A stretch of DNA of 62,787 bases from an uncultured beta proteobacterium (lineage in GTDB: Bacteria; Pseudomonadota; Gammaproteobacteria; Burkholderiales; Burkholderiaceae_C), in contig CAITZZ010000203.1 in the NCBI GenBank assembly GCA_903897005.1, forward strand, positions 1 through 62,787, in the 5' to 3' direction. The position numbers were made by a program, and so were the translations under genes. Positions 55,661-62,787 of this stretch are shown here, one piece after another. The notes below the pieces were generated by a model. The model did not search any database. It saw only the letters and a program-made list of their open reading frames with translations, and was not told the origin of the DNA. How positions within the stretch are numbered: the stretch's first letter is position 1; the number at the start of each line of letters is the position of its first letter.

Positions 55661-56215
55661 ATGCGCATTCCTGACTGGACCCCAAGCCTCAAACCGCAAC
55701 CCCAGGCACTGCTTGATGCGATCCTGGCGCGCCGCAACGGTACCCTGCTCAACCTCGACAGAGCCCTGCTCTGGAGCGAGCCGTTGGCGCGCGGCTGGAA
55801 TGTTTTTCTGAAGGCGGTGCGCACAGAACTTTCTACCAGTCGGCGTCTGCGCGAGCTGGGCATCTGTACCGTCGCACTGCTGACTGGCGCCGATTACGAA
55901 TACCGGCACCACGCACCCGATTTTCTGGCCGCTGGCGGCACCCAGGCACAGCTCGAGGCCCTGCAGGCCTTTGTCAAATCCGACCCGCGTGGCCTGCCCA
56001 CTGACAGCGCCCTCGATGAGATTGACCGCCTGGTGATTCAGTACGCCGCGCAAATGACGCTGGATGTGAAAGTCAGCGACGTGCTCTTTGCCGCGCTGCG
56101 CGAGCACTTCGACAGCACCCAGATCGTTGAACTGACCAGCGCCATTGCCACCTACAACATGGTCGCGCGCTTTCTGGTGGCACTGCAAATCACACCGGAA
56201 TCTAATCAGCTTTGA
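55661..56215 (+). CDS. Carboxymuconolactone decarboxylase / AhpD-like protein
   Basis: This 184-residue helical protein has the CMD-like pattern 'RRLRELGICTVALLTGADYEYRHHAPDFLAAGGTQAQLEAL' and 'QYAAQMTLDVKVSDVLFAALREHFDSTQIVELTSAIATYNMVARFL'. The AhpD-type CxxC is absent, so a peroxidase-partner role is unlikely. Substrate unknown. Its 3' end overlaps the convergent TctC-like gene by 14 bp. Confidence 0.8.
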   Translation: MRIPDWTPSLKPQPQALLDAILARRNGTLLNLDRALLWSEPLARGWNVFLKAVRTELSTSRRLRELGICTVALLTGADYEYRHHAPDFLAAGGTQAQLEALQAFVKSDPRGLPTDSALDEIDRLVIQYAAQMTLDVKVSDVLFAALREHFDSTQIVELTSAIATYNMVARFLVALQITPESNQL

Positions 56216-57179
56216 TATTGTTGTCCTTCACCACCTTGCCCCAGATATCCATCTGACGTTCGATGAAGACGCGCGCCGAGTCCGAACTGCCAGCCACCAC
56301 ATCAATCCCCTGCGCATCCAGCCGTTTGGCAACGTCTGGCTGGCGCAGGATCTTGTTGAGTTCCTCGTTCATGCGCTTGAGGATTTCCGGTGGTGTCTTG
56401 GCTGGCGCGAGCACCGCCCACCAGGCTGGCGCGTCAAAACCGGCAAAACCGCTCTCAGCCATGGTCGGCACGCCCGGCAGATGGGGTGAACGTGCACTCG
56501 TTGTAACCGCCAGCGCACGCACGCGCTTGCTATCGATGTGCGGCTTGACCAGGAACACCGAGCCGATCGCCAGCGGCACATGGCCAGCCAGCGCGTCGTT
56601 CATCAAGGGGCCGCCGCCCTTGTACGGAATGTGCTGGAATTCCATGCCGCCACTTTTGGCCAGCAAGGCCATCGCGAGATGACCCAGGCTGCCAGAGCCG
56701 ATCGACCCATAGTTGGCCCCGCTCTTCTGCTTGGCTGCGGCCACGACATCGGCAAAGGTCTTGAAGTTCGACTCGGCCTGGGTTGCCAGCACCATGGCCC
56801 CGGTGCCTATCAGCACCACCGGTGCCAGGTCTTTCTTTGAGTCAAAAGGCAGCCCCGGAATCAGGCTCGGATTGACGCCGTGCGTATCAAACACTACGGC
56901 AAAGGTATAGCCGTCGGGCGGCGCAGCAGCCACCGCAGCAGCACCGATGGAGCCCGACGCGCCACCCTTGTTTTCCACCATCACGCTTTGCCCGAGTTGC
57001 ACGGACAAGGGCTGCGCCAGCAAACGCGCCACCTGATCAACCGAGCCACCCGGAGGAAACACCGCTATCAGTTTGATCGGCTGCTTGGTCGGCCAGGTTT
57101 GGGCCGTTGCCGCTGGCGGCGCAGCCAGGCAGGCGGCGGCACAAAACAAAAAACCCAGATTCCGAAGGTGATGATTCAT
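56202..57179 (-). CDS. TctC/Bug-family tripartite tricarboxylate transporter substrate-binding protein
   Basis: The start MNHHLRNLGFLFCAAACLAAPPAATAQTWP (57179) gives a Sec signal peptide. The 325-residue periplasmic protein has the Bug signatures 'IKLIAVFPPGGSVDQVARLLA', 'VMVENKGGASGSIGAAAVA', 'PLMNDALAGHVPLAIGS' and 'RSPHLPGVPTMAESG'. Family members bind organic anions. No tctA or tctB is nearby, so it is an orphan binding protein, as is common in Burkholderiales. Confidence 0.92.
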   Translation of the reverse strand: MNHHLRNLGFLFCAAACLAAPPAATAQTWPTKQPIKLIAVFPPGGSVDQVARLLAQPLSVQLGQSVMVENKGGASGSIGAAAVAAAPPDGYTFAVVFDTHGVNPSLIPGLPFDSKKDLAPVVLIGTGAMVLATQAESNFKTFADVVAAAKQKSGANYGSIGSGSLGHLAMALLAKSGGMEFQHIPYKGGGPLMNDALAGHVPLAIGSVFLVKPHIDSKRVRALAVTTSARSPHLPGVPTMAESGFAGFDAPAWWAVLAPAKTPPEILKRMNEELNKILRQPDVAKRLDAQGIDVVAGSSDSARVFIERQMDIWGKVVKDNNIKAD

Positions 57180-57311
57180 CGTTGGTTTCCCATGAGCACA
57201 GAACAGTTTGCTGCAGAGGATACGCCGGCAGGCAGCCGTTGGCTCTCGGGGTTTACGCAAACATCACGCCGGCGACACCCGGTTCGCCGATTTTGGCTGT
57301 AAATTCAGACC

Positions 57312-58976
57312 ATGGCACGTTCTACCCAACTCCTGCACCCCCAGCGCACACCCGTGCCGACCCGGCCAGCGGCCACCGTGCTGCTGCTGCGCGACACCGC
57401 CGATGGCATTGAAGTGCTGATGACGCGCCGCTCCATGAAGGCCAGTTTTGCTCCGGGCGCTTATGTCTTCCCCGGCGGCGGCGTTGACGCGCTGGACGCC
57501 GCCAGCCACGCCCAGGCGCGCCGGCGTGCAACCCAAAGCGAACTGCACCTGACGCAAGCCATTGCCGCGATCCGCGAGAGTTTTGAAGAATTAGGCGTGC
57601 TGCTGGCGCGCCGCCACGATGGCGCGCCGGCCGACCACAGCGACATTGCGGCGCTGGACCGCTCGCAACCGTTTACCGCCCAGTGCCAGAGCCGGGGCCT
57701 GATGCTGGCCGCTGACGAGGTGTTTGTGCTGGCCCACTGGATTACCGACCGCGATCTGCCGCGCCGCTTTGATGTGCCCTTTCTGGTGGCCCGCATGCCT
57801 GAGGGGCAAACCCCGGTGGCCGACGAAGCAGAGCAGTTCGAGCCGGTCTGGGTGCGCCCCGCCGACGCCCTGAAACGTCATCGGGAAGGCCAATTTTTTA
57901 TCATCTTTCCGACCATACGCACGCTTGATCGCCTGCTTGCCTACCCATCCGTCGAGGCCGTCCTGCAAGCCTGCGCCGCCACCGAGCAGCCGCTATGGAC
58001 CAGTTGTCCGCGCGCCGGCCTGCTTGGCGGCCATGAAGCACGCTACATGGAGCAGGACCTGCCCTATGGCGAACTGGCACTGGTCTGCCCGGACGGACAG
58101 ATCGCGCACACGCTGGACTGGCAGTGCGAAGTGCCGGTGGCCCTGCTGAAGAACGTGCTGCGCCTGACAGCACCCAACCCGGGTCCCATGACCGGACCCG
58201 GCACCAACAGCTACCTGGTCGGCGACCCGCACACCGGCTACATCGCCATCGACCCGGGACCGGCCGACACCGAGCATCTGGAAAAGCTCTGGCGCGCCGC
58301 GGCTGGCGACATTCGCATGATCGTCTGCAGCCATTCGCACCCCGACCATTCACCGGGCGCAACACCGCTGCAGGCCATGTGCACGCCACACCCGCCAATT
58401 CTGGGTCTGCCGTCGCAGCCCAGCGCGCGCCAGCACAGCCAGTTCACTCCCGAACACGCGCTTGCGCATCGGCAGTTGTTGAAGCTGTCAGGACAGACTC
58501 AGGATGGCGAGGTGACGCACACGCTGCAGGTGCTGCACACACCGGGCCACGCGGCCAACCACCTGTGCCTGCTGTTACTGGAAGACCAGCTGCTGTTCAG
58601 CGGCGACCACATCCTGTGCGGCAGCACGACCGTGATTGACCCGCCCGACGGCGACATGACGCTGTACCTGGAATCCCTTGATCTGCTGAGCGCCGCCTGC
58701 GCCCAGCCCGGTATCGAGTTCATCCTGCCGGCGCATGGTTATGTCATGGGAGGCTATGAGGGTGAAGCGGCCAAGGCCATCGCGCGCCTGAAAGCGCATC
58801 GCTTGCAGCGCGAAGCCAAGATCATGCGGGTCATGCAGGCACTGCCGCAAGGCTCGCTCGACGACTGGGTGGCGCAGGCCTATGACGACGTACCCGAGCG
58901 CATGTGGCCGGTCGCCAAGCGCTCGCTGCTGGCGCATGTGGCGCGGATCGAAGGCACTTTGTCGCCGAACGATTGA
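57312..58976 (+). CDS. Nudix domain - metallo-β-lactamase fold hydrolase fusion
   Basis: The 554-residue protein has an N-terminal Nudix domain (about 15-200, with 'GAYVFPGGGVDALDA' and 'IRESFEELGVLLAR') and a C-terminal MBL-fold domain (about 290-540). The latter has 'PGPMTGPGTNSYLVG', 'IVCSHSHPDHSPGA', 'HTPGHAANHLCLLL', 'FSGDHI' and 'LPAHG', as in LACTB2-like proteins. The Nudix box has an insertion between the Gly region and RESFEELG. Probable roles are nucleotide or RNA-end hydrolysis, but the substrate is not evident. Confidence 0.88.
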   Translation: MARSTQLLHPQRTPVPTRPAATVLLLRDTADGIEVLMTRRSMKASFAPGAYVFPGGGVDALDAASHAQARRRATQSELHLTQAIAAIRESFEELGVLLARRHDGAPADHSDIAALDRSQPFTAQCQSRGLMLAADEVFVLAHWITDRDLPRRFDVPFLVARMPEGQTPVADEAEQFEPVWVRPADALKRHREGQFFIIFPTIRTLDRLLAYPSVEAVLQACAATEQPLWTSCPRAGLLGGHEARYMEQDLPYGELALVCPDGQIAHTLDWQCEVPVALLKNVLRLTAPNPGPMTGPGTNSYLVGDPHTGYIAIDPGPADTEHLEKLWRAAAGDIRMIVCSHSHPDHSPGATPLQAMCTPHPPILGLPSQPSARQHSQFTPEHALAHRQLLKLSGQTQDGEVTHTLQVLHTPGHAANHLCLLLLEDQLLFSGDHILCGSTTVIDPPDGDMTLYLESLDLLSAACAQPGIEFILPAHGYVMGGYEGEAAKAIARLKAHRLQREAKIMRVMQALPQGSLDDWVAQAYDDVPERMWPVAKRSLLAHVARIEGTLSPND

Positions 58977-59153
58977 CCTGGCTGGGTCGGCGGGACCAAC
59001 CGGGGTGCTTCCTTTACCGCATTGCCAACTACCGTTTCAGACCCATACCCGGCGCTGAGCATTCAGAACTGCTTGCTCCAAAGCAGTAGCAGGAAATGCC
59101 TGAGGCGCGCTTCTCCAACGTCTCAATCCCATCAATCGGCCGACTGGGCAGAT

Positions 59154-59180
59154 TCAAGTTTGCCGCAGATTGGTCGTAAT
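59154..59180 (+). promoter_or_regulatory. Possible σ28 (flagellar) promoter of the chemoreceptor gene
   Basis: TCAAGTTT, an 11-bp spacer and GTCGTAAT resemble the σ28 consensus TAAAGTTT-N11-GCCGATAA: the -35 half is close, the -10 half about 4 of 8. It lies 52 bp before the start codon. The rest of the 255-bp gap after 58976 shows no gene. Confidence 0.35.
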
Positions 59181-59231
59181 AGTAGATACCGGCAAAGTCG
59201 ACCCAATAAACAATACAGAGGAGGGACTTGC

Positions 59232-61286
59232 ATGTCACTACTGCACCGCTTGAACCTGTCCCAGAAGTTCATTGCACTCGGGTTCATTGCCACATTGATG
59301 GTGTTGCTGCCATCAGCGCTGTATTTCAAGCGATCGATGTCAGACATAGATGCGGCAAAGCGCGAGGTACTTGGCGGCGGATCGTTGGTCGTTCTTAACA
59401 AGGTGATCCAGCTTAGCCAAACACACCGTGGTGTTTCAGCGAGCATGCTCAGTGGCAACGAGGAACTTGCAGCCAGAAGACCTGCTTTGCGGGACAAATT
59501 GGGCCAGGCGATGGATGCACTGGATTCGGAATTCAAACAGGCCGGAGCCAGTTCCAAAGTTCAAGCGCATTGGGCGGACCTGAAACGGCGCTGGATAACA
59601 CTTGAGCAAGGTGTTGCCAGCCGGCAACTGAAGACCCCTGAGAGTACCAGGCTGCACACCCAGCTGATCGCGGGTGAGTTGCTTCTGAGTGAAGAAGTAC
59701 TGGATGAATACGGACTGAGTCTGGACCCTGATGCAGATACCTACTTCCTGATTCAAGCTTCTCTTGTGAATATGCCTTGGGTGGCTGAGAACCTGGGTGT
59801 CATGCGGGCGATGGGGAGCAGCTTTCTGAGCCAGCGAACCATTCCCGTGGAAGGGCGGGCGACCTTGCAAGCACTGCAGAAGCGAGCACGAGAAGTTCAG
59901 GGCGACATGTTTCGTAACTTGAAAAAAGCAACAGACACCAATTCCAGCATGCGGCTGGATCTCGAGGGAAAAGCAGAAACCGGTAGAGCCGCGGTGGATA
60001 GGGCGCTGTCTCTGGCTGACAAGGAACTCATCAATGCGACTGATCTGACGCTTCCCGCCACGGTGTACTTCGATGAATTTACCAAGACCATTGATGGGCT
60101 CTTTGAGTTCAACTCTTTGGCGATGAAGGCCATGACTGGCGCGCTGGATCAGCGAGTGAGCCATTTGCATCGAACCGAGTTCATGATGTTGGGTCTGCTG
60201 CTTGTCGGAATGGGTGTTGCCGTATCTCTGTCCTTTGTTTTCATTCGCAGCATCACCTTGCCTGTTCGAGAAGCCGTTACGGTGGCCCGTGCCGTAGCGG
60301 ACGGTGACCTGCAGGTGCAGGTACCCGTGCGAGGCAGCAATGAATTGGGACAGCTGATGCTCGCCCTGTCCGAGATGAAAGATCATTTGGCCCAGGTGGT
60401 AAGAAAGGTCAGAGAGGGATCCGAAGGTGTGGCTACGGCCAGCGCTGAGATTGACTCCGGAAACCATGACCTGTCTGCCCGCACGGAGAGTCAGGCCAGT
60501 TCGCTCGAAGAAACCGCGGCCTCCATGGAACAGCTCAGTGCTACGGTAAAGCAAAACGCCACCAGTGCGGCGCAGGCAAATCAGCTGGCTATGAGCGCCT
60601 CAACCGTCGCTGTCAAAGGCGGAGACGCGGTAGGAAAAGTGGTTGAGACCATGAAGCATATCAATGACAGCTCCAGGCAGATCGCGGACATCATCAGCGT
60701 GATTGACGGAATTGCGTTTCAGACCAACATACTGGCACTGAACGCAGCAGTAGAGGCGGCTCGCGCCGGTGAACAAGGACGCGGCTTTGCGGTGGTGGCC
60801 AGCGAGGTCCGGTCCCTGGCGGGACGCTCAGCCAAAGCAGCAAAAGAAATCAAGACTTTGATTAGTGCCAGTGTTGACCGTGTGGCACAGGGGACTGCCT
60901 TGGTTGATCAGGCTGGGGCCACAATGACCGAGGTTGTTGCCAGTATTCGCCGCGTAACCGACATCATGGGTGAAATCAGTGCTGCGAGCAACGAACAAAG
61001 TCTGGGTGTCTCCCAGGTGGGCCAGGCAGTAACGCAAATGGATCAAGTCACGCAGGAAAACGCCGCTTTGGTCGAACAAATGGCGGCCGCCGCGAGTAGC
61101 CTCAAGAGTCAAGCGCAGGAATTGGTGCATACAGTTGCAACCTTCAAGCTCGATGGCAGCGCCACGTCGGCCCCGGTCCCTGTTCGTTCTCCCGTTCAGA
61201 AGCCATTTAGTGGGAATGATCGACGAACGGGTCAATCGACAAAGCCCACGCCAAAAAAGCACGTGGCTGAGTGGGAGATAGCTTGA
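59232..61286 (+). CDS. Methyl-accepting chemotaxis protein
   Basis: The start [13 protein letters not shown] (59232) follows GAGGAGGG; the track start adds 70 unlikely residues. The 684-residue receptor has TM1 (about 12-32), a ~285-residue periplasmic helical sensor, TM2 (about 317-338), HAMP and a signalling domain. The CheA/CheW hairpin tip is '[37 protein letters not shown]'-like. It ends '[10 protein letters not shown]', resembling but not matching the xWxxF CheR-docking pentapeptide. The ligand is unknown. Confidence 0.93.
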   Translation: [684 protein letters not shown]

Positions 61287-61356
61287 GCATGTGAATTCAT
61301 CTCAAAGCGTCAACAGGCTCACCGTGCGAGCACCAAGCATGGTTAACATCCATGCC

Positions 61357-62115
61357 ATGACTGCACACGTGAATCCGCCACCTGATACACCACGTTCCGA
61401 CGAGCGACTGGCCAAGCGCGTGGCAGCCATGCTGGCGTGTTCACGCCGTGAAGCCGAGCAGTACATCGCCGGTGGCTGGGTGAGGGTGGACGGCAAGGTG
61501 GTGGAAGAGCCGCAATTCAGGGTCCTCCAGCAAAAGGTGGAGATTGACCGCGACGCCAGCCTGATGGGCGACACCGCAGTGACACTGCTCTTGCACAAGC
61601 CGGCCGATTGCCCGGACGGTGCCGCCGCTCTGGCACTGCTCAGACCGGACAGGCAACTGGCCAATGATCCGTCAGGCATTCGCGCGCTCAAGCGACACTT
61701 TGCCGGCCTGAATTCGCTGGTGGCACTGGAAACCGGCGCCAGCGGCTTGCTGGTATTCAGCCAGGACTGGCGCGTGGTACGCAAGCTGACGGAAGATGCC
61801 GACCTTGTCGAACATGAAGTCATTGTCGAAATCGAAGGCCAGGTCAGCAGCGACGCGCTGGAGCGACTGAACCGCGGCTTGAGCGTCGAGGCCAAGCCCT
61901 TGCCGCGCGTCCGGGTCAGCCTCAACAGCGGCAACGAGACCTCCAGCAAACTGCGCTTTGCCGTCAAAGGCAGCCATCCCGGTCTGCTGGCGTATCTGTG
62001 CGAGCGCCTTGGTCTGAAGATTCTCGGCATGAAGCGCCTGCGCGTCGGTCGCGTTGCCATGGGACAGTTGCCGCTCGGGCAATGGCGCTATTTGCAGAGT
62101 CACGAGCGCTTCTAA
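61357..62115 (+). CDS. S4-domain RsuA/RluF-like pseudouridine synthase homologue, probably inactive
   Basis: The likely start is MTAHVNPPP at 61357, although ATG 61339 or 61291 is possible. The 252-residue protein has an N-terminal S4 RNA-binding domain ('ERLAKRVAAMLACSRREAEQYIAGGWVRVDGKV') and a pseudouridine-synthase-like fold. At the active site, family members have 'GRLDxDTSGLLLLTND'; here it reads 'LVALETGASGLLVFSQD', with Glu instead of the catalytic Asp and without the preceding Arg. It may bind RNA without isomerising uridine. Confidence 0.82.
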   Translation: MTAHVNPPPDTPRSDERLAKRVAAMLACSRREAEQYIAGGWVRVDGKVVEEPQFRVLQQKVEIDRDASLMGDTAVTLLLHKPADCPDGAAALALLRPDRQLANDPSGIRALKRHFAGLNSLVALETGASGLLVFSQDWRVVRKLTEDADLVEHEVIVEIEGQVSSDALERLNRGLSVEAKPLPRVRVSLNSGNETSSKLRFAVKGSHPGLLAYLCERLGLKILGMKRLRVGRVAMGQLPLGQWRYLQSHERF

Positions 62116-62191
62116 GGGCCGGGTCAGCTGCGGCGCCGGTGCCAAGGAAAAATATTCGATAATCGAATCCAGCTTTGATTTGGATCCATCT

Positions 62192-62787
62192 ATGTTTTTG
62201 CGCTCTTTTAAATTGTTCGTCGCCGCCCTGGCTGCCGCGCTTGTGCTTTTGTCAGTGGGCTGCGGTAACGGCGAACCGGCACCCGCCCCCACCGGGCTGA
62301 CCGTCAGCGCGGGAGAAGCCAGCGCGACCGTGACGTGGGACATGACAGACGGCGTTGAGTACTGGCTGTTTTTTGGTCCGAGCAGCGTCGCGCCGACGAC
62401 GACTTCATCGATGCAGGGCTGGTTTGGCCTGCCGGGCGGCAACGTGTTGCTCAAAGCAACGTCGCCCTACGTCGTGACGGGTCTGCCCGATGGCTTGAGT
62501 TATTCGTTTTCCGTCAACGCCCGGACCAATGGTGGCCCGGGTGGGCCGGGCAGCACCGCCGTCACGGTAACGCCCCGAATTGCCGGCGCCAGTTGGCTCG
62601 CCGGCAGCACCATCCCGGCTACAACGGACTTGCGCAGCGTCACCTTCGGCGTCACTACCGGCACTACTACCACGGTGCCGGTCAACACCTACGTGGCAGC
62701 GGGCACGGGCGGCGCGATCTATTCCAGCCTTGATGGCGCCACCTGGAGCGCTGCCAATTACACCAGCAGCAGAAATATCAATGCGGC
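62192..62787 (+). CDS. Fibronectin-III-like lipoprotein, 5' part (runs off the window)
   Basis: The frame is open to the last base, so the ORF track lacks it. The 198 visible residues begin with a lipoprotein signal (MFLRSFKLFVAALAAALVLLSVGC), then 'PAPAPTGLTVSAGEASATVTWDMTDGVEYWLFFGP…GLPDGLSYSFSVNARTNGGPG', a fibronectin type III-like domain. A second region 'VAAGTGGAIYSSLDGATWSAANYTSSRNINA' resembles β-propeller or photosystem-assembly-like repeats. Surface exposure is likely; the function is unknown. Confidence 0.78.
   Translation, partial: MFLRSFKLFVAALAAALVLLSVGCGNGEPAPAPTGLTVSAGEASATVTWDMTDGVEYWLFFGPSSVAPTTTSSMQGWFGLPGGNVLLKATSPYVVTGLPDGLSYSFSVNARTNGGPGGPGSTAVTVTPRIAGASWLAGSTIPATTDLRSVTFGVTTGTTTTVPVNTYVAAGTGGAIYSSLDGATWSAANYTSSRNINA

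Overview
The window reads as a chromosomal segment of a Gram-negative betaproteobacterium, most likely Comamonadaceae and Rhodoferax-like. The evidence is GC-rich coding, a betaproteobacterial dcw order ending ftsQ-ftsA-ftsZ-lpxC, a DksA lacking its zinc cysteines, a Bug/TctC binding protein, and a metal-reduction type cytochrome cluster beside frdABCD and a probable rquA (rhodoquinone is known from Rhodoferax). The genus is inference; no 16S or database search was available.

Region 1 (1-1202): the 3' end of an MCE/MlaD-type gene and its PqiC-like lipoprotein.

Region 2 (1265-21943, + strand): an extracellular electron transfer (EET) locus. It holds two small monoheme cytochromes, four decaheme OmcA/MtrC-family surface lipoproteins, a decaheme MtrA/DmsE, an MtrB/PioB porin, an exported helix-hairpin-helix protein, two NapC/NirT tetraheme quinol dehydrogenases, a zinc-ribbon membrane protein and a CbcL-like fusion of a nine-heme c domain to a b-type membrane domain. 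I count 69 c-type heme motifs. The inferred route is quinol -> NapC/NirT and CbcL-like (inner membrane) -> small cytochromes and MtrA (periplasm) -> MtrA-MtrB conduit -> OmcA/MtrC lipoproteins (surface). FNR/Anr-like boxes precede most transcription units, and three of the decaheme genes share one promoter architecture with identical box to -10 spacing. A decayed brnTA toxin-antitoxin module sits between mtrB and a duplicated scrap of the mtrB 3' end.

Region 3 (22074-26119, + strand): frdABCD quinol:fumarate reductase, tandem hairpins, then a probable rquA rhodoquinone-synthesis gene. Together these suggest anaerobic respiration on a low-potential quinone pool, physically next to the EET locus.

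Region 4 (26322-45049, - strand): a small membrane protein, lpxC and the complete division/cell-wall cluster (reading mraZ-rsmH-ftsL-ftsI-murE-murF-mraY-murD-ftsW-murG-murC-ddl-ftsQ-ftsA-ftsZ-lpxC), mostly with 1-8 bp overlaps. It is broken only by dispersed palindromic repeats between murG/ftsW and ftsA/ftsZ. MraZ-type direct repeats lie over the mraZ promoter.

Region 5 (45332-55615, - strand): hslVU, a STAS-domain protein, dksA with a histone-H1-like tail, a CobW GTPase, an RlmI-like methyltransferase, a small unknown gene, xerC, a DUF484 gene and dapF.

Region 6 (55661-62787, mixed): a carboxymuconolactone decarboxylase-like protein, a TctC/Bug binding protein, a Nudix-MBL fusion, a chemoreceptor, an RsuA/RluF-like protein without the catalytic Asp, and a 3'-truncated fibronectin-III-like lipoprotein. 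No rRNA, tRNA, CRISPR or intact insertion sequence was recognised.
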